From assembly GCA_963775315.1 (NCBI GenBank), contig CAVZIN010000009.1, positions 372,001-436,000 on the forward strand: a stretch of DNA of 64,000 nt, given 5' to 3'. Origin of the DNA: CAWGHZ01 sp963775315. Lineage in GTDB: Bacteria; Pseudomonadota; Alphaproteobacteria; MPNO01; DASWLB01. Shown here piece after piece: positions 1-7,154 of this stretch (positions within the stretch are counted from its first letter, which is position 1; each line of letters starts with the position of its first letter). The notes under the pieces are model-generated. The model made no database searches and was not told where the DNA came from. It saw nothing but the letters and a program-made list of their open reading frames with translations. Both the position numbers and the translations under genes were made by a program.

Positions 1-106
1 GCCTCCCGCCGAGCGGCCGGTGGCGAGCCCGTTCGCGGCGGGCGGGCCGCGGCCGACCAAGGCCGCCCGGCGCGCGATGGAGCGCGTGCTGCGCGAGACG
101 GAATAG
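1..106 (+). CDS. S4-domain RNA-binding protein (HslR-like), C-terminal end only
   Basis: The window opens inside a gene; 34 codons remain before a TAG at 104-106. The tail has a G-x-R-P-T-K stretch followed by a basic helix, the usual end of alphaproteobacterial heat-shock-15-like S4 proteins. These bind rRNA or stalled 50S subunits. In alphaproteobacteria the S4 gene commonly sits between a DEAD-box helicase and fdxA-carD, and fdxA and carD follow here. The S4 fold itself lies outside the window, so the call rests on the tail and on gene order. Confidence 0.5.
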   Translation, partial: PPAERPVASPFAAGGPRPTKAARRAMERVLRETE

Positions 107-169
107 CCGAGAAAAACGCACCGGGGGCGATGCTTGCCAGCCCCAGGGGCGTGTGCTACGGAGGCCCAC

Positions 170-649
170 ATGATCGACCGGTTGAAGGCGCTTTTGCACG
201 ATTGCGCAGGCCCGTCGCGCCCCGGCGCGCACGCCAGGCACGACCCGTGCCAGCTCGCCTGCGCGGCGCTGCTGGTGGAGTCCGCCTCGGTCGACGACCA
301 TTTCGATCCCGCCGAGCGCGCCCGGATTCGCGAGATCATCGAGACGCGGTTCGAGCTGCCGCCCGACGAGGCGGCATCGCTGCTCGCCGAGGCCGAGCGC
401 GTGGTCGGCGAGTCGACGCAAATCCTCCGCTTCACCCGGGCGGTGAAGGACGCACTGGAATATGACGACCGCGTCGCGCTGGTCGAGATGCTGTGGGAGG
501 TCGTCTACGCGGACGGCGTCGCCGACGCGCTCGAGAACCAGCTCATGCGGCGCATCTGCGGACTGATCTACGTCACGGACCACGATTCCGGCGTCGCGCG
601 CCGGCGCGTGCTGACGCGGCGCGCGGGAGGCCGGCGCGCCTCGGCGTGA
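170..649 (+). CDS. TerB-like protein (tellurite-resistance TerB fold)
   Basis: A 159-residue all-helical acidic protein. The start at 170 has a GGAGG-like ribosome site 6 bases upstream, and an in-frame ATG 36 bases earlier has none. The pattern of an acidic helix (DDHFDPAERARI), a loop, then VEMLWEVVYADG near residue 110 is typical of the TerB/COG4103 family, whose conserved acidic residues probably bind metal. The biochemical role of stand-alone TerB proteins is unknown, and nothing here points to tellurite. It lies between the S4 gene and fdxA in the same direction, 94 bases before fdxA. Confidence 0.75.
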   Translation: MIDRLKALLHDCAGPSRPGAHARHDPCQLACAALLVESASVDDHFDPAERARIREIIETRFELPPDEAASLLAEAERVVGESTQILRFTRAVKDALEYDDRVALVEMLWEVVYADGVADALENQLMRRICGLIYVTDHDSGVARRRVLTRRAGGRRASA

Positions 650-743
650 CGGCTACGAACAGCGACGGCCACGGCCGGGCGGTCGGCGCGCGGGTCGGGG
701 ACGGGGGGAACATGAACGGCCGAGAGGGTGAGCGGAGAGCGGC

Positions 744-1079
744 ATGACCTACGTTGTCAACGAAGCCTGCATCAAGTGCAAATACATGGATTGCGTCGAG
801 GTGTGCCCCGTGGATTGCTTCTACGAGGGCGAGAACATGCTGGTGATCCACCCCGACGAGTGCATCGACTGCGGCGTGTGCGAACCGGAATGCCCGGTCG
901 AGGCGATCCGTCCCGATTCGGACGACGTGTCGCAGAAATTCGCCGAGACCAATCGCCAGTACGCGGAACAGTGGCCGAACATCACCCGCAAGGGCGAGCC
1001 GCCGGCCGATGCCGACGCCTGGAAGGACGTGCAGAACAAGTTCGAGGAGCACTTCTCGGACAAGCCCGCCCCGCGCTGA
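744..1079 (+). CDS. fdxA: Seven-iron ferredoxin FdxA ([3Fe-4S][4Fe-4S])
   Basis: A 111-residue soluble electron carrier. Cysteines 9, 17 and 50 match the 3Fe-4S ligands, and 21, 40, 43 and 46 the 4Fe-4S ligands, of Azotobacter-type ferredoxin I. Cys12 and Cys25 are the extra non-ligand cysteines of that family. The C-terminal 50 residues (NRQYAEQWPNITRKGE) are the conserved tail of proteobacterial FdxA. A GGAGAG ribosome site precedes the ATG. A hairpin terminator follows at 1118, so the gene ends a transcription unit. Its redox partner cannot be read from the sequence. Confidence 0.95.
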   Translation: MTYVVNEACIKCKYMDCVEVCPVDCFYEGENMLVIHPDECIDCGVCEPECPVEAIRPDSDDVSQKFAETNRQYAEQWPNITRKGEPPADADAWKDVQNKFEEHFSDKPAPR

Positions 1080-1117
1080 CCGCGGGCGCGCCCTCTCCCT
1101 CCGCCTGAGCGCCGCGG

Positions 1118-1145
1118 CGACCCGGCCCTGCCGGGTCGATTTTGG
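1118..1145 (+). terminator. Intrinsic terminator after fdxA
   Basis: An 8-bp stem (cgacccgg / ccgggtcg) at 1118-1125 and 1131-1138 is followed by ATTTT. It lies 38 bases after the fdxA stop. The near-identical hairpin after carD suggests a shared terminator type. Confidence 0.7.
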
Positions 1146-1328
1146 GGTGGGCAGGTGGCGTCACCCCACCCCTTGCGACCGCGGCCGCCCCCGGTTGAGG
1201 CGCGTTTTGTCGCGCCCCTGCTCCCGGCCCGGCGCTGGCCGCCGTTCTCCCGCTCGGAGGCCGCCAAATCCATCAAAAACCCCAGCATTTCTGCGGGTTT
1301 CAACGAAAAACTGTCAATTCCCAGGGAA

Positions 1329-1350
1329 TCGTGATATATAAATGTCACGA
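1329..1350. promoter_or_regulatory. Inverted repeat over a -10-like element upstream of carD
   Basis: TCGTGA at 1329-1334 and TCACGA at 1345-1350 are perfect 6-bp arms around ten A/T bases containing TATATAAAT. The site lies in the 370-base gap before carD, 164 bases from its start. The dyad could let a dimeric regulator cover a promoter. The arms resemble CRP/FNR half-sites but the 10-base spacing does not fit that family. The rest of the gap shows nothing clear. Confidence 0.4.
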
Positions 1351-1513
1351 GCCGAGAGGCGCTGCGTGACTTCTGCGTGCGGAACGTCCGGGCGTCACAG
1401 CCAGGCAGTTAGAGACGAGGCCGCCGTGGCGGTCCCATGAGGGGTAAGGGGGTAGTGACGTACCCGCTTGGCCTCGGGATGTCGGTCGCAATACGGTCGG
1501 AGAGAATGGACGC

Positions 1514-2035
1514 ATGAAAACAGCAACCAAATCGAGCGCAAACAACAAGTTGCCCTTCGCGAAGGGCGATCACGTGGTCTACCCCACCCACGGCGTCGGC
1601 AAGGTGCTGGGGATCGAAAAGCAGGTCATCGCCGGGTTCGAGCTCAAGGTCTACGTGATCTCGTTCGAGGCCGACAAGATGATCCTCCGCGTGCCGGTCG
1701 AGAAAGCCAAGGAATCCGGGCTCCGCAAGCTCTCCACCCGCAACAAGATGGAAACGGCGGTCACCACGCTGAAGGGGCGCGCCCGCGCCAAGCGCACGAT
1801 GTGGAGCCGCCGCGCCCAGGAATACGTCGCCAAGATCAACTCCGGCGACCCCGTCTCGATCGCCGAGGTGGTGCGCGACCTGCACCGCTCGGTCGACCAG
1901 CCCGACCAGTCCTATTCCGAGCGCCAGATGTACGAGGCGGCGCTCGACCGGCTGGCCCGCGAGCTCGCCCTGGTCGAGAAGATCGACATGGACGCCGCGA
2001 CCCAGAAGCTCGAATCGGTCCTCAAGGCCGCATAG
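1514..2035 (+). CDS. carD: CarD-family RNA polymerase-binding regulator
   Basis: A 173-residue protein. The N-terminal Tudor-like RNA-polymerase-interacting domain (residues 13-70) contains the diagnostic GDHVVYPTHGVGKVLGIE. The C-terminal helical DNA-binding domain begins near residue 85 (KGRARAKRTMWSRRAQEY, with the Trp that wedges at the upstream edge of the -10). CarD stabilises open complexes at many promoters, including rRNA promoters. It is monocistronic, with its own upstream region and a strong terminator 32 bases after the stop. fdxA-carD adjacency is common in alphaproteobacteria. Confidence 0.95.
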   Translation: MKTATKSSANNKLPFAKGDHVVYPTHGVGKVLGIEKQVIAGFELKVYVISFEADKMILRVPVEKAKESGLRKLSTRNKMETAVTTLKGRARAKRTMWSRRAQEYVAKINSGDPVSIAEVVRDLHRSVDQPDQSYSERQMYEAALDRLARELALVEKIDMDAATQKLESVLKAA

Positions 2036-2066
2036 AGCGGCAGTTCCTTCGGCTCGCGAGACCTCG

Positions 2067-2096
2067 ACGGCCCGGCCCTGCCGGGCCGTTTCGTTT
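2067..2096 (+). terminator. Intrinsic terminator after carD
   Basis: A perfect stem acggcccgg / ccgggccgt with a short loop, followed by TTTCGTTT. It separates carD from the convergent monooxygenase gene. Confidence 0.8.
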
Positions 2097-2101
2097 CCGG
2101 C

Positions 2102-3454
2102 CTATTCCGCCGCGCGGCTCGCTGCCGCGAAGAAGCGGTTCTCCGGCCGCGGCAGGCCGAGATTGTCGCGGAGCGTCGGCCCCTCGTACTCGGTCCGGAA
2201 CAGGCCGCGGCGTTGCAGCTCGGGAATCACCCGGTCGATCACGTCGTCGAGCCCCTCGGGCAAATAAGGGAACTGGAGGGTGAACCCGTCGGTCGCGCGG
2301 GCCTCGAACCACTCCTCCATCCGGTCGGCGATCATCTTGGGCGTCCCCAGCATAGCGAGCCCGCCATGCCCGCCGAGCCGCTGGGCGACCTGTCGCACCG
2401 TCATATCCTCGCGCTTGGCGAGCGCCAGCGTGCGGTCGCGCCCCGACTGCGACGCGTTCGAAGGCGGGATGTCGAGCTCCGCGAGCTTCGCGTCGGGATC
2501 GAGCGTCCGCGCGTCGAGCCCGAGCGCGATCGACAGCCCGGCGATCGCCGAATCGTAATGGACGAGCGAATCGAGCTTGGCGCGCTTCGCCTCGGCCTCG
2601 TCCAGCGAATCGCCGACATAGATCATGCAGCCGGGCAGGATCTTCACGTGGTCGGGGTTGCGCCCGGCGCGCTCGGCCCGCGCCTTGATGTCGGCGTAGA
2701 AGGCCTTGCCCTCGTCGATGTCGCGCATCGCGGTGAACACGGCCTCGGCGGTCTCGGCGGCGAGCTGGCGCCCGGCGTTGGACGATCCCGCCTGCACGAT
2801 CACCGGCCAGCCCTGGATCGGCCGGGCGATGTTGAGCGGCCCGCGCACGTTGAAATACTTGCCGCGATGGTTGAGCACGTGCATCCGCTCGGGATTGAAA
2901 TAGGTGCCGCGCCCCACGTCGCGCACGAAGGCGTCGTCGGCGAACAAGTCCCAGAGGCCGGTGACGACGTCGTAGAACTCGCGCGCGCGCACGTAGCGCT
3001 CGTCGTGATCCATCTGCTCGTCATAGCCGAAGTTCCTGGAGGCGTCGGGGTTCGCCGTGGTCACGATGTTCCAGGCGGCGCGCCCGCCGGACAGGTGGTC
3101 GAGCGAGGCGAAACGCCGCGCCACGTGGTAGGGCTCGTCATAGGTGGTCGAGCCGGTCGCCATCAGCCCGAGATGCTTCGTGTGCATGGCGAGCGCGGAG
3201 AGCAGGGTGAACGGCTCGAACGAGGTCGGCGTCGCCGAGCGCTTGAGCGCGTCCATCGGCATGTTGAGCACGGCCAGGTGGTCGGCCATGAAGAATCCGT
3301 CGATCCGCCCGGATTCGAGCTTCTGGGCGAGCCGCGTGATGTGCTCGAAGCTGAAGTTGGCGTCCGGCCAGGCGCCCGGATAGCGCCACGCCGCCGTATG
3401 CAGGCTGACCGGGCGCATGAAGGCGGTAAGGCGCAGGCGGCGTCGCTCGCTCAT
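2102..3454 (-). CDS. FMN-dependent monooxygenase of the NtaA/SnaA/DszA type (LLM class)
   Basis: A 450-residue bacterial-luciferase-fold enzyme. It shows AWRYPGAWPDANFSFEHI at the N-terminus, FFMADHLAVLN, the SGGRAAWNIVTT block and VIVQAGSSNAGRQLAAE, all typical of nitrilotriacetate/EDTA/dibenzothiophene-sulfone-type monooxygenases. These use FMNH2 from a separate reductase to oxidise C-N or C-S bonds. The start at 3454 is preceded by GGGGAA; an upstream in-frame ATG lacks a good ribosome site. An MFS exporter or importer gene lies 148 bases upstream on the same strand and may handle the substrate. No flavin reductase is nearby, and the substrate is unknown. Confidence 0.85.
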   Translation of the reverse strand: MSERRRLRLTAFMRPVSLHTAAWRYPGAWPDANFSFEHITRLAQKLESGRIDGFFMADHLAVLNMPMDALKRSATPTSFEPFTLLSALAMHTKHLGLMATGSTTYDEPYHVARRFASLDHLSGGRAAWNIVTTANPDASRNFGYDEQMDHDERYVRAREFYDVVTGLWDLFADDAFVRDVGRGTYFNPERMHVLNHRGKYFNVRGPLNIARPIQGWPVIVQAGSSNAGRQLAAETAEAVFTAMRDIDEGKAFYADIKARAERAGRNPDHVKILPGCMIYVGDSLDEAEAKRAKLDSLVHYDSAIAGLSIALGLDARTLDPDAKLAELDIPPSNASQSGRDRTLALAKREDMTVRQVAQRLGGHGGLAMLGTPKMIADRMEEWFEARATDGFTLQFPYLPEGLDDVIDRVIPELQRRGLFRTEYEGPTLRDNLGLPRPENRFFAAASRAAE

Positions 3455-3602
3455 GTTGCGTTCCCCATTCGGTGCCGCCATGGCTCCATATTGCCCTGGC
3501 AGTGTCAATATTCCCCTCAACTAGGGAGGGAACGGCCCGGCGGCCAGCCGCAAGCCTCGTTTCAGGCCCGGTCCAGCCCGCTCCGCCTGAGCGGAATTTG
3601 CC

Positions 3603-4895
3603 TCAGTTCGCTTCGGCGAGGGCGCGGAGCCTGCGGCGGACCAGCGCGGCGGCGAACATCACGATCGGCACCAGCGCGACCAGGGCGGCCACCGCGCCGG
3701 TCGCCGGCAGGCCCGACAACTCGATCAAGGGCCCCGTCACCACCGCGACCACGACGGATGCCCCGCCCGCCACGCTGTCGTTGACGCCGATCGCGCGCCC
3801 GCGCTCGTGCGTCGGGTAGCAGTCGGCGATCAGCGCGGTCGCCGCCACGTTGGCCGCCGCCCAGCCGAGCCCGACCAGGAACGTGCCCAGCGTCACCGTC
3901 GCCCACTGGCCGGTGAAGGCCACCAGCGTGGCGCCGACCAGCGCGACCGCCACGCCCGGCAGCATCACCCGGCCATGGCCGATCCGGTCGGACAGCCGCC
4001 CGAGCGGGATGGTGAAGGCGAACATGCCGGCCGAATGGAACATGTGCGAGAAGGCGATCTCGCTCAACGTGCTGCCGTGGTTCGAGAGGACGAGCGACGT
4101 CAGCACCATCACGATCGACATGTTCGCCTGGGCGGCGCAGTTCGACACGATGGCGAGGCGCACGACGGGGTTCTGGAGCATGGCCGTCGTGCCGAAGTCG
4201 GACGCGCCGTGCGCCGGGCGCGGCGGCGGCACGTAGCCCGGGTAGTAGCGGGCGAGGTTCATCCCGATCTCCTTCGGATCGGGGCGCACGAAGCCGATCA
4301 TGATCATGCCGGGCACGATCAGGATCGGCAGCAGGAACCAGGGCAGGCCCAGCGGGTCCTGGCCGATGGAATAGGCGACGGACTGCGAGAAGGTGATGGC
4401 GAGCGGGCTCAATACCAGCCCGACCATCGAGCCGAGCGCGACGTAGCCGAGCGCCTGGGCGCGGCGATGCGGCAGGAACATGTCGGTGGCGGCGACACGA
4501 AGCTGCTGGGCCGCGTTCATCCCCATGCCGAGGACCAGGAGGCCGACGACGAACAAGGCGAAGCTCGATTGCATCATCGCGGTGCCGAGCATCAGCCCGC
4601 CGGCCAGCGCGAGCACCAGCCCTAGCATGATGCCGGGCTTCCGGCCGTGGACGTCGGTGATCCGCCCGACCGGGTAGGCGACCAGGAAGCGGCTCAACCC
4701 GAACATCCCGACCGAAAGACCGGCGAGCGCCGCCGAATGGGTGAGCGACATCACCATCAGCGGCCCGAACCCGTAGGCGAACTGCATGCCGGTCCCGGTG
4801 AAGGTCTGGGACAAGGCGAACAGGGTGATGTTGCGTTTGATGACGGGCGGCACGGGATAGGCCGCCTCGGTCGCGCGAGGCCCGTTCTTGTTCAT
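3603..4895 (-). CDS. Major facilitator superfamily transporter
   Basis: A 430-residue inner-membrane protein with about twelve hydrophobic segments. It has the MFS loop 2-3 signature (GRITDVHGRKPGIM) and its echo in the second half (GRLSDRIGHGRVML). The ATG at 4895 has GAGGTGAG immediately upstream. Direction and substrate cannot be told; the family includes multidrug exporters and aromatic-acid importers. It probably shares a transcript with the flavin monooxygenase downstream. Confidence 0.85.
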   Translation of the reverse strand: MNKNGPRATEAAYPVPPVIKRNITLFALSQTFTGTGMQFAYGFGPLMVMSLTHSAALAGLSVGMFGLSRFLVAYPVGRITDVHGRKPGIMLGLVLALAGGLMLGTAMMQSSFALFVVGLLVLGMGMNAAQQLRVAATDMFLPHRRAQALGYVALGSMVGLVLSPLAITFSQSVAYSIGQDPLGLPWFLLPILIVPGMIMIGFVRPDPKEIGMNLARYYPGYVPPPRPAHGASDFGTTAMLQNPVVRLAIVSNCAAQANMSIVMVLTSLVLSNHGSTLSEIAFSHMFHSAGMFAFTIPLGRLSDRIGHGRVMLPGVAVALVGATLVAFTGQWATVTLGTFLVGLGWAAANVAATALIADCYPTHERGRAIGVNDSVAGGASVVVAVVTGPLIELSGLPATGAVAALVALVPIVMFAAALVRRRLRALAEAN

Positions 4896-4917
4896 CTCAC
4901 CTCGGCCGGATCGTTGA

Positions 4918-5373
4918 GTTGGCGGAATCGTAGGGCCGAATCCCGCCCGCTGCCAAGCGCCATGGCCGGCCAAGGACCGGCTGGTCAAGGAGATGATGCC
5001 GCCGGTCGAGGATCACGCCTTCTACGCCGCCCACAACGCGAAGACGCCGCTCGACTACGGGTTCGACTACAACCCGCATGGGCGCAACGCGCGCGACCTC
5101 GAGCTGCTGGTCGATCTGTTCGGCTTCACCCCATCCGAGGTGCTGCACGCCGCGACCCAGCTGGGCGGCGAGATGATGGGGATGGCCGGCTCGCTCGGGC
5201 TGGTGCGGGAAGGCTATCTGGCGGACCTGATCCTGGTGGACGGCGACCCGATCGCCGACGTGCGCGTGCTGCAGGACAAGGCGAAGCTCCTCGCAATCAT
5301 GCAGGATGGGCGGTTCCACAAACGGCCGGACGTGCGCGGCGCTGCGCCCGAACGGGCCGCGGCCGCGGAATAG
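4918..5373 (+). pseudogene. C-terminal remnant of an amidohydrolase (imidazolonepropionase-like)
   Basis: The readable frame holds only the end of a metal-dependent amidohydrolase: the last barrel strands (DLFGFTPSEVLHAATQLGG), then the family's closing LVREGYLADLILVDGDPIADVRVLQD. The metal-binding HxH and central histidines that should precede by about 300 residues are absent. Upstream the frame is stopped at 4915-4917 and runs into the divergent MFS gene. A deletion has therefore removed the front of the gene. An ATG at 4993 could make a 126-residue fragment without an active site. Confidence 0.7.
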
Positions 5374-5377
5374 CGCG

Positions 5378-5893
5378 TCAGCCGCGCCTTTCCTCCCAGC
5401 CCTCGGCAAGCTCGACCGGAACGCCCGGGCGCATCGTGGCCGAGCGGATGGCGAGGGCGGACTTCACGACGCTGACGTTGGGCGCCGCGGTCAGCTTGGA
5501 GGTGAGGAAGCGCTGGTAGGCGTCCCAGTCGGTTGCGACGATCTTGAGCAGGAAGTCGGTCTCGCCCGCCAGCATGTGGCACTCGCGCACCTCGGGCCAG
5601 CCGCCGACCAGCCGCTCGAACGCGCTCAGGTCCGTCTCGGCCTGGCTGTGCAGCCCCACGTGGGCGAACACCGTGACGCCGAAGCCGAGCTGCTCCGGGT
5701 CGACCTCGGCGTGGTAGCCGCGGATACAGCCCGTCTCCTCGAGCGCGCGCACCCGGCGGAGGCAGGGCGGCGGCGAGATGCCGGCGCGGCGTGCCAGCTC
5801 GACATTGGTCATGCGCCCGTCCTCCTGCAAATCGTGCAGGATGCGAAGATCGATCCGGTCGAGCTTGACCCGGGCCAAGAGGACGCCTCTCAA
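5378..5893 (-). CDS. Lrp/AsnC-family transcriptional regulator
   Basis: A 171-residue protein. The N-terminal winged helix-turn-helix (residues 9-65) contains LDRIDLRILHDLQEDGRMTN and ELARRAGISPPPCLRRVRAL. The C-terminal RAM ligand-binding domain follows, with the typical VRECHMLAGETDFLLK. Such proteins form octamers and respond to amino acids. The AT-rich dyad 7-44 bases before its start is a likely autoregulatory operator and could also control the divergent ELM1-like gene. lrp next to trxB and a LysR gene is a recurring alphaproteobacterial neighbourhood. Confidence 0.92.
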   Translation of the reverse strand: MRGVLLARVKLDRIDLRILHDLQEDGRMTNVELARRAGISPPPCLRRVRALEETGCIRGYHAEVDPEQLGFGVTVFAHVGLHSQAETDLSAFERLVGGWPEVRECHMLAGETDFLLKIVATDWDAYQRFLTSKLTAAPNVSVVKSALAIRSATMRPGVPVELAEGWEERRG

Positions 5894-5899
5894 CTGCGT

Positions 5900-5937
5900 T
5901 TGAAATTATATTAGCCATTCCGGCAATTATATTTCAA
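5900..5937. promoter_or_regulatory. AT-rich dyad, probable Lrp operator
   Basis: TTGAAAT at 5900-5906 and ATTTCAA at 5931-5937 form the outer arms. Inside, ATTATATT occurs twice (5905-5912 and 5926-5933), 21 bases apart, which is two helical turns. The block is strikingly AT-rich against its surroundings and ends 7 bases before the Lrp-type gene on the minus strand. Autoregulation by the adjacent gene product is inferred. Confidence 0.55.
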
Positions 5938-5984
5938 GGCGCGCGGGCGCTTGCGCGGGCGCGGCCGGACCGGATAGATGCGGC

Positions 5985-7010
5985 ATGGCGACGGGTGCGG
6001 CGAAGAGGCACGGTGTGAGCGGCGATTCCCCAAGCTGCTGGGTGGTGACCGACGGCGCGGTCGGGATGGTGAACCAGTGCGCCGGCCTCGCCCGGCTGAT
6101 GGGGCTCGACCCCGAGATCAAGCGGGTCGTGCCGCGCGCGCCGTGGCGCTGGCTGCCGCCCGGCCTGTGGCCGGCGCCGTTCGCCGCGCTGGGACCGGAG
6201 AGCGACGCCCTCGCGCCGCCCTGGCCGCGCGTGCTGATCTCGGTCGGTCGGCGGTCCGTCGCGTTCTCGATGGCCGTGCGCCGCGCCGCCAAAGGCGCGA
6301 CCTTCACCGTGCAGATCCAGAACCCGCACGTCGCGCTCGACAAGTTCGATGTGGTGGTGGCGCCGCGCCACGACCGCGTCAGCGGCCCCAACGTGATCGA
6401 GACGATGGGCGCGCCACATGGCATCACTCCCGAAGCGCTCGCCCAAGCGGCCAGGCGATTCGCACCGCGCCTCGCCGCCCTGCCCCGCCCGCTGGTTGCG
6501 GTGCTGGTCGGCGGCACGTCCAACAGCTTCCGCGTCGGGCCGGAGGAGACGGCGCGCCTCGCCGCCGGACTGCGGCAGGCGGCGCAAGAATCCGGAGCGG
6601 GCCTCGTCGTCACCGCCTCGCGCCGGACGGAGCCGGAGGCGCGCCGGGCGCTGGAGCAGGGTCTCGCCGGCCTGCCCTGCGAAATCTGGAACGGGACGGG
6701 CGAGAACCCCTATCTCGGCTATCTCGGCCTCGCCGACGCGATCGTCGTGACTTGCAATTCGGTCAACATGGTCACCGAATCCTGCGCCACCGGAAAGCCG
6801 GTGCACGTGTTCATGCTGCCGGGCGGATCGCGTCGCTTCCGCCGGTTTCACGAGACGTTCCGTGCCGCCGGCTACACCCGCCCGTTCGAGGGCCGAATCG
6901 AGCGCTGGTCCTACCCGCGGCTCCTCGAAACCGCACGCGTCGCCATGGAAATCCGCCGCCGGCTGGGCTGGACGGCGGACGAAGCCATGCAGAAGGCGCA
7001 AGGCAATTGA
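5985..7010 (+). CDS. ELM1/GtrOC1-family protein (mitochondrial-fission ELM1-like, former DUF1022)
   Basis: A 341-residue protein. WVVTDGAVGMVNQCAGLA at residues 22-39 and GGTSNSFRVGPEE near residue 176 are family landmarks, as is TCNSVNMVTESCATGKPVHV near residue 255. The two-lobed arrangement resembles GT-B glycosyltransferases such as MurG/LpxB, and the family is sometimes labelled nucleoside-diphosphate-sugar epimerase. The plant homologue ELM1 acts in mitochondrial division; the bacterial role is unproven. It is followed by an unknown gene and trxB in the same direction. Confidence 0.8.
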   Translation: MATGAAKRHGVSGDSPSCWVVTDGAVGMVNQCAGLARLMGLDPEIKRVVPRAPWRWLPPGLWPAPFAALGPESDALAPPWPRVLISVGRRSVAFSMAVRRAAKGATFTVQIQNPHVALDKFDVVVAPRHDRVSGPNVIETMGAPHGITPEALAQAARRFAPRLAALPRPLVAVLVGGTSNSFRVGPEETARLAAGLRQAAQESGAGLVVTASRRTEPEARRALEQGLAGLPCEIWNGTGENPYLGYLGLADAIVVTCNSVNMVTESCATGKPVHVFMLPGGSRRFRRFHETFRAAGYTRPFEGRIERWSYPRLLETARVAMEIRRRLGWTADEAMQKAQGN

Positions 7011-7154
7011 TCTTTCGGCGGTCGCGCCGTAATAACTTCGTCACGCGATGCGGCGGGGGTCCGGGCCCGATTGCAGGGAAATCGCGCTCCCGGCCCCTCC
7101 GGCGGCCGCGGACGCCCGCCGGTTCGTCAGCCCGACACACGGAGACGCCGGCGC

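Noticed and set aside
2213..3784. Plus-strand frame of about 520 codons over the flavin monooxygenase
   Set aside because: It is a compositional shadow of the minus-strand gene, with no recognisable domain.
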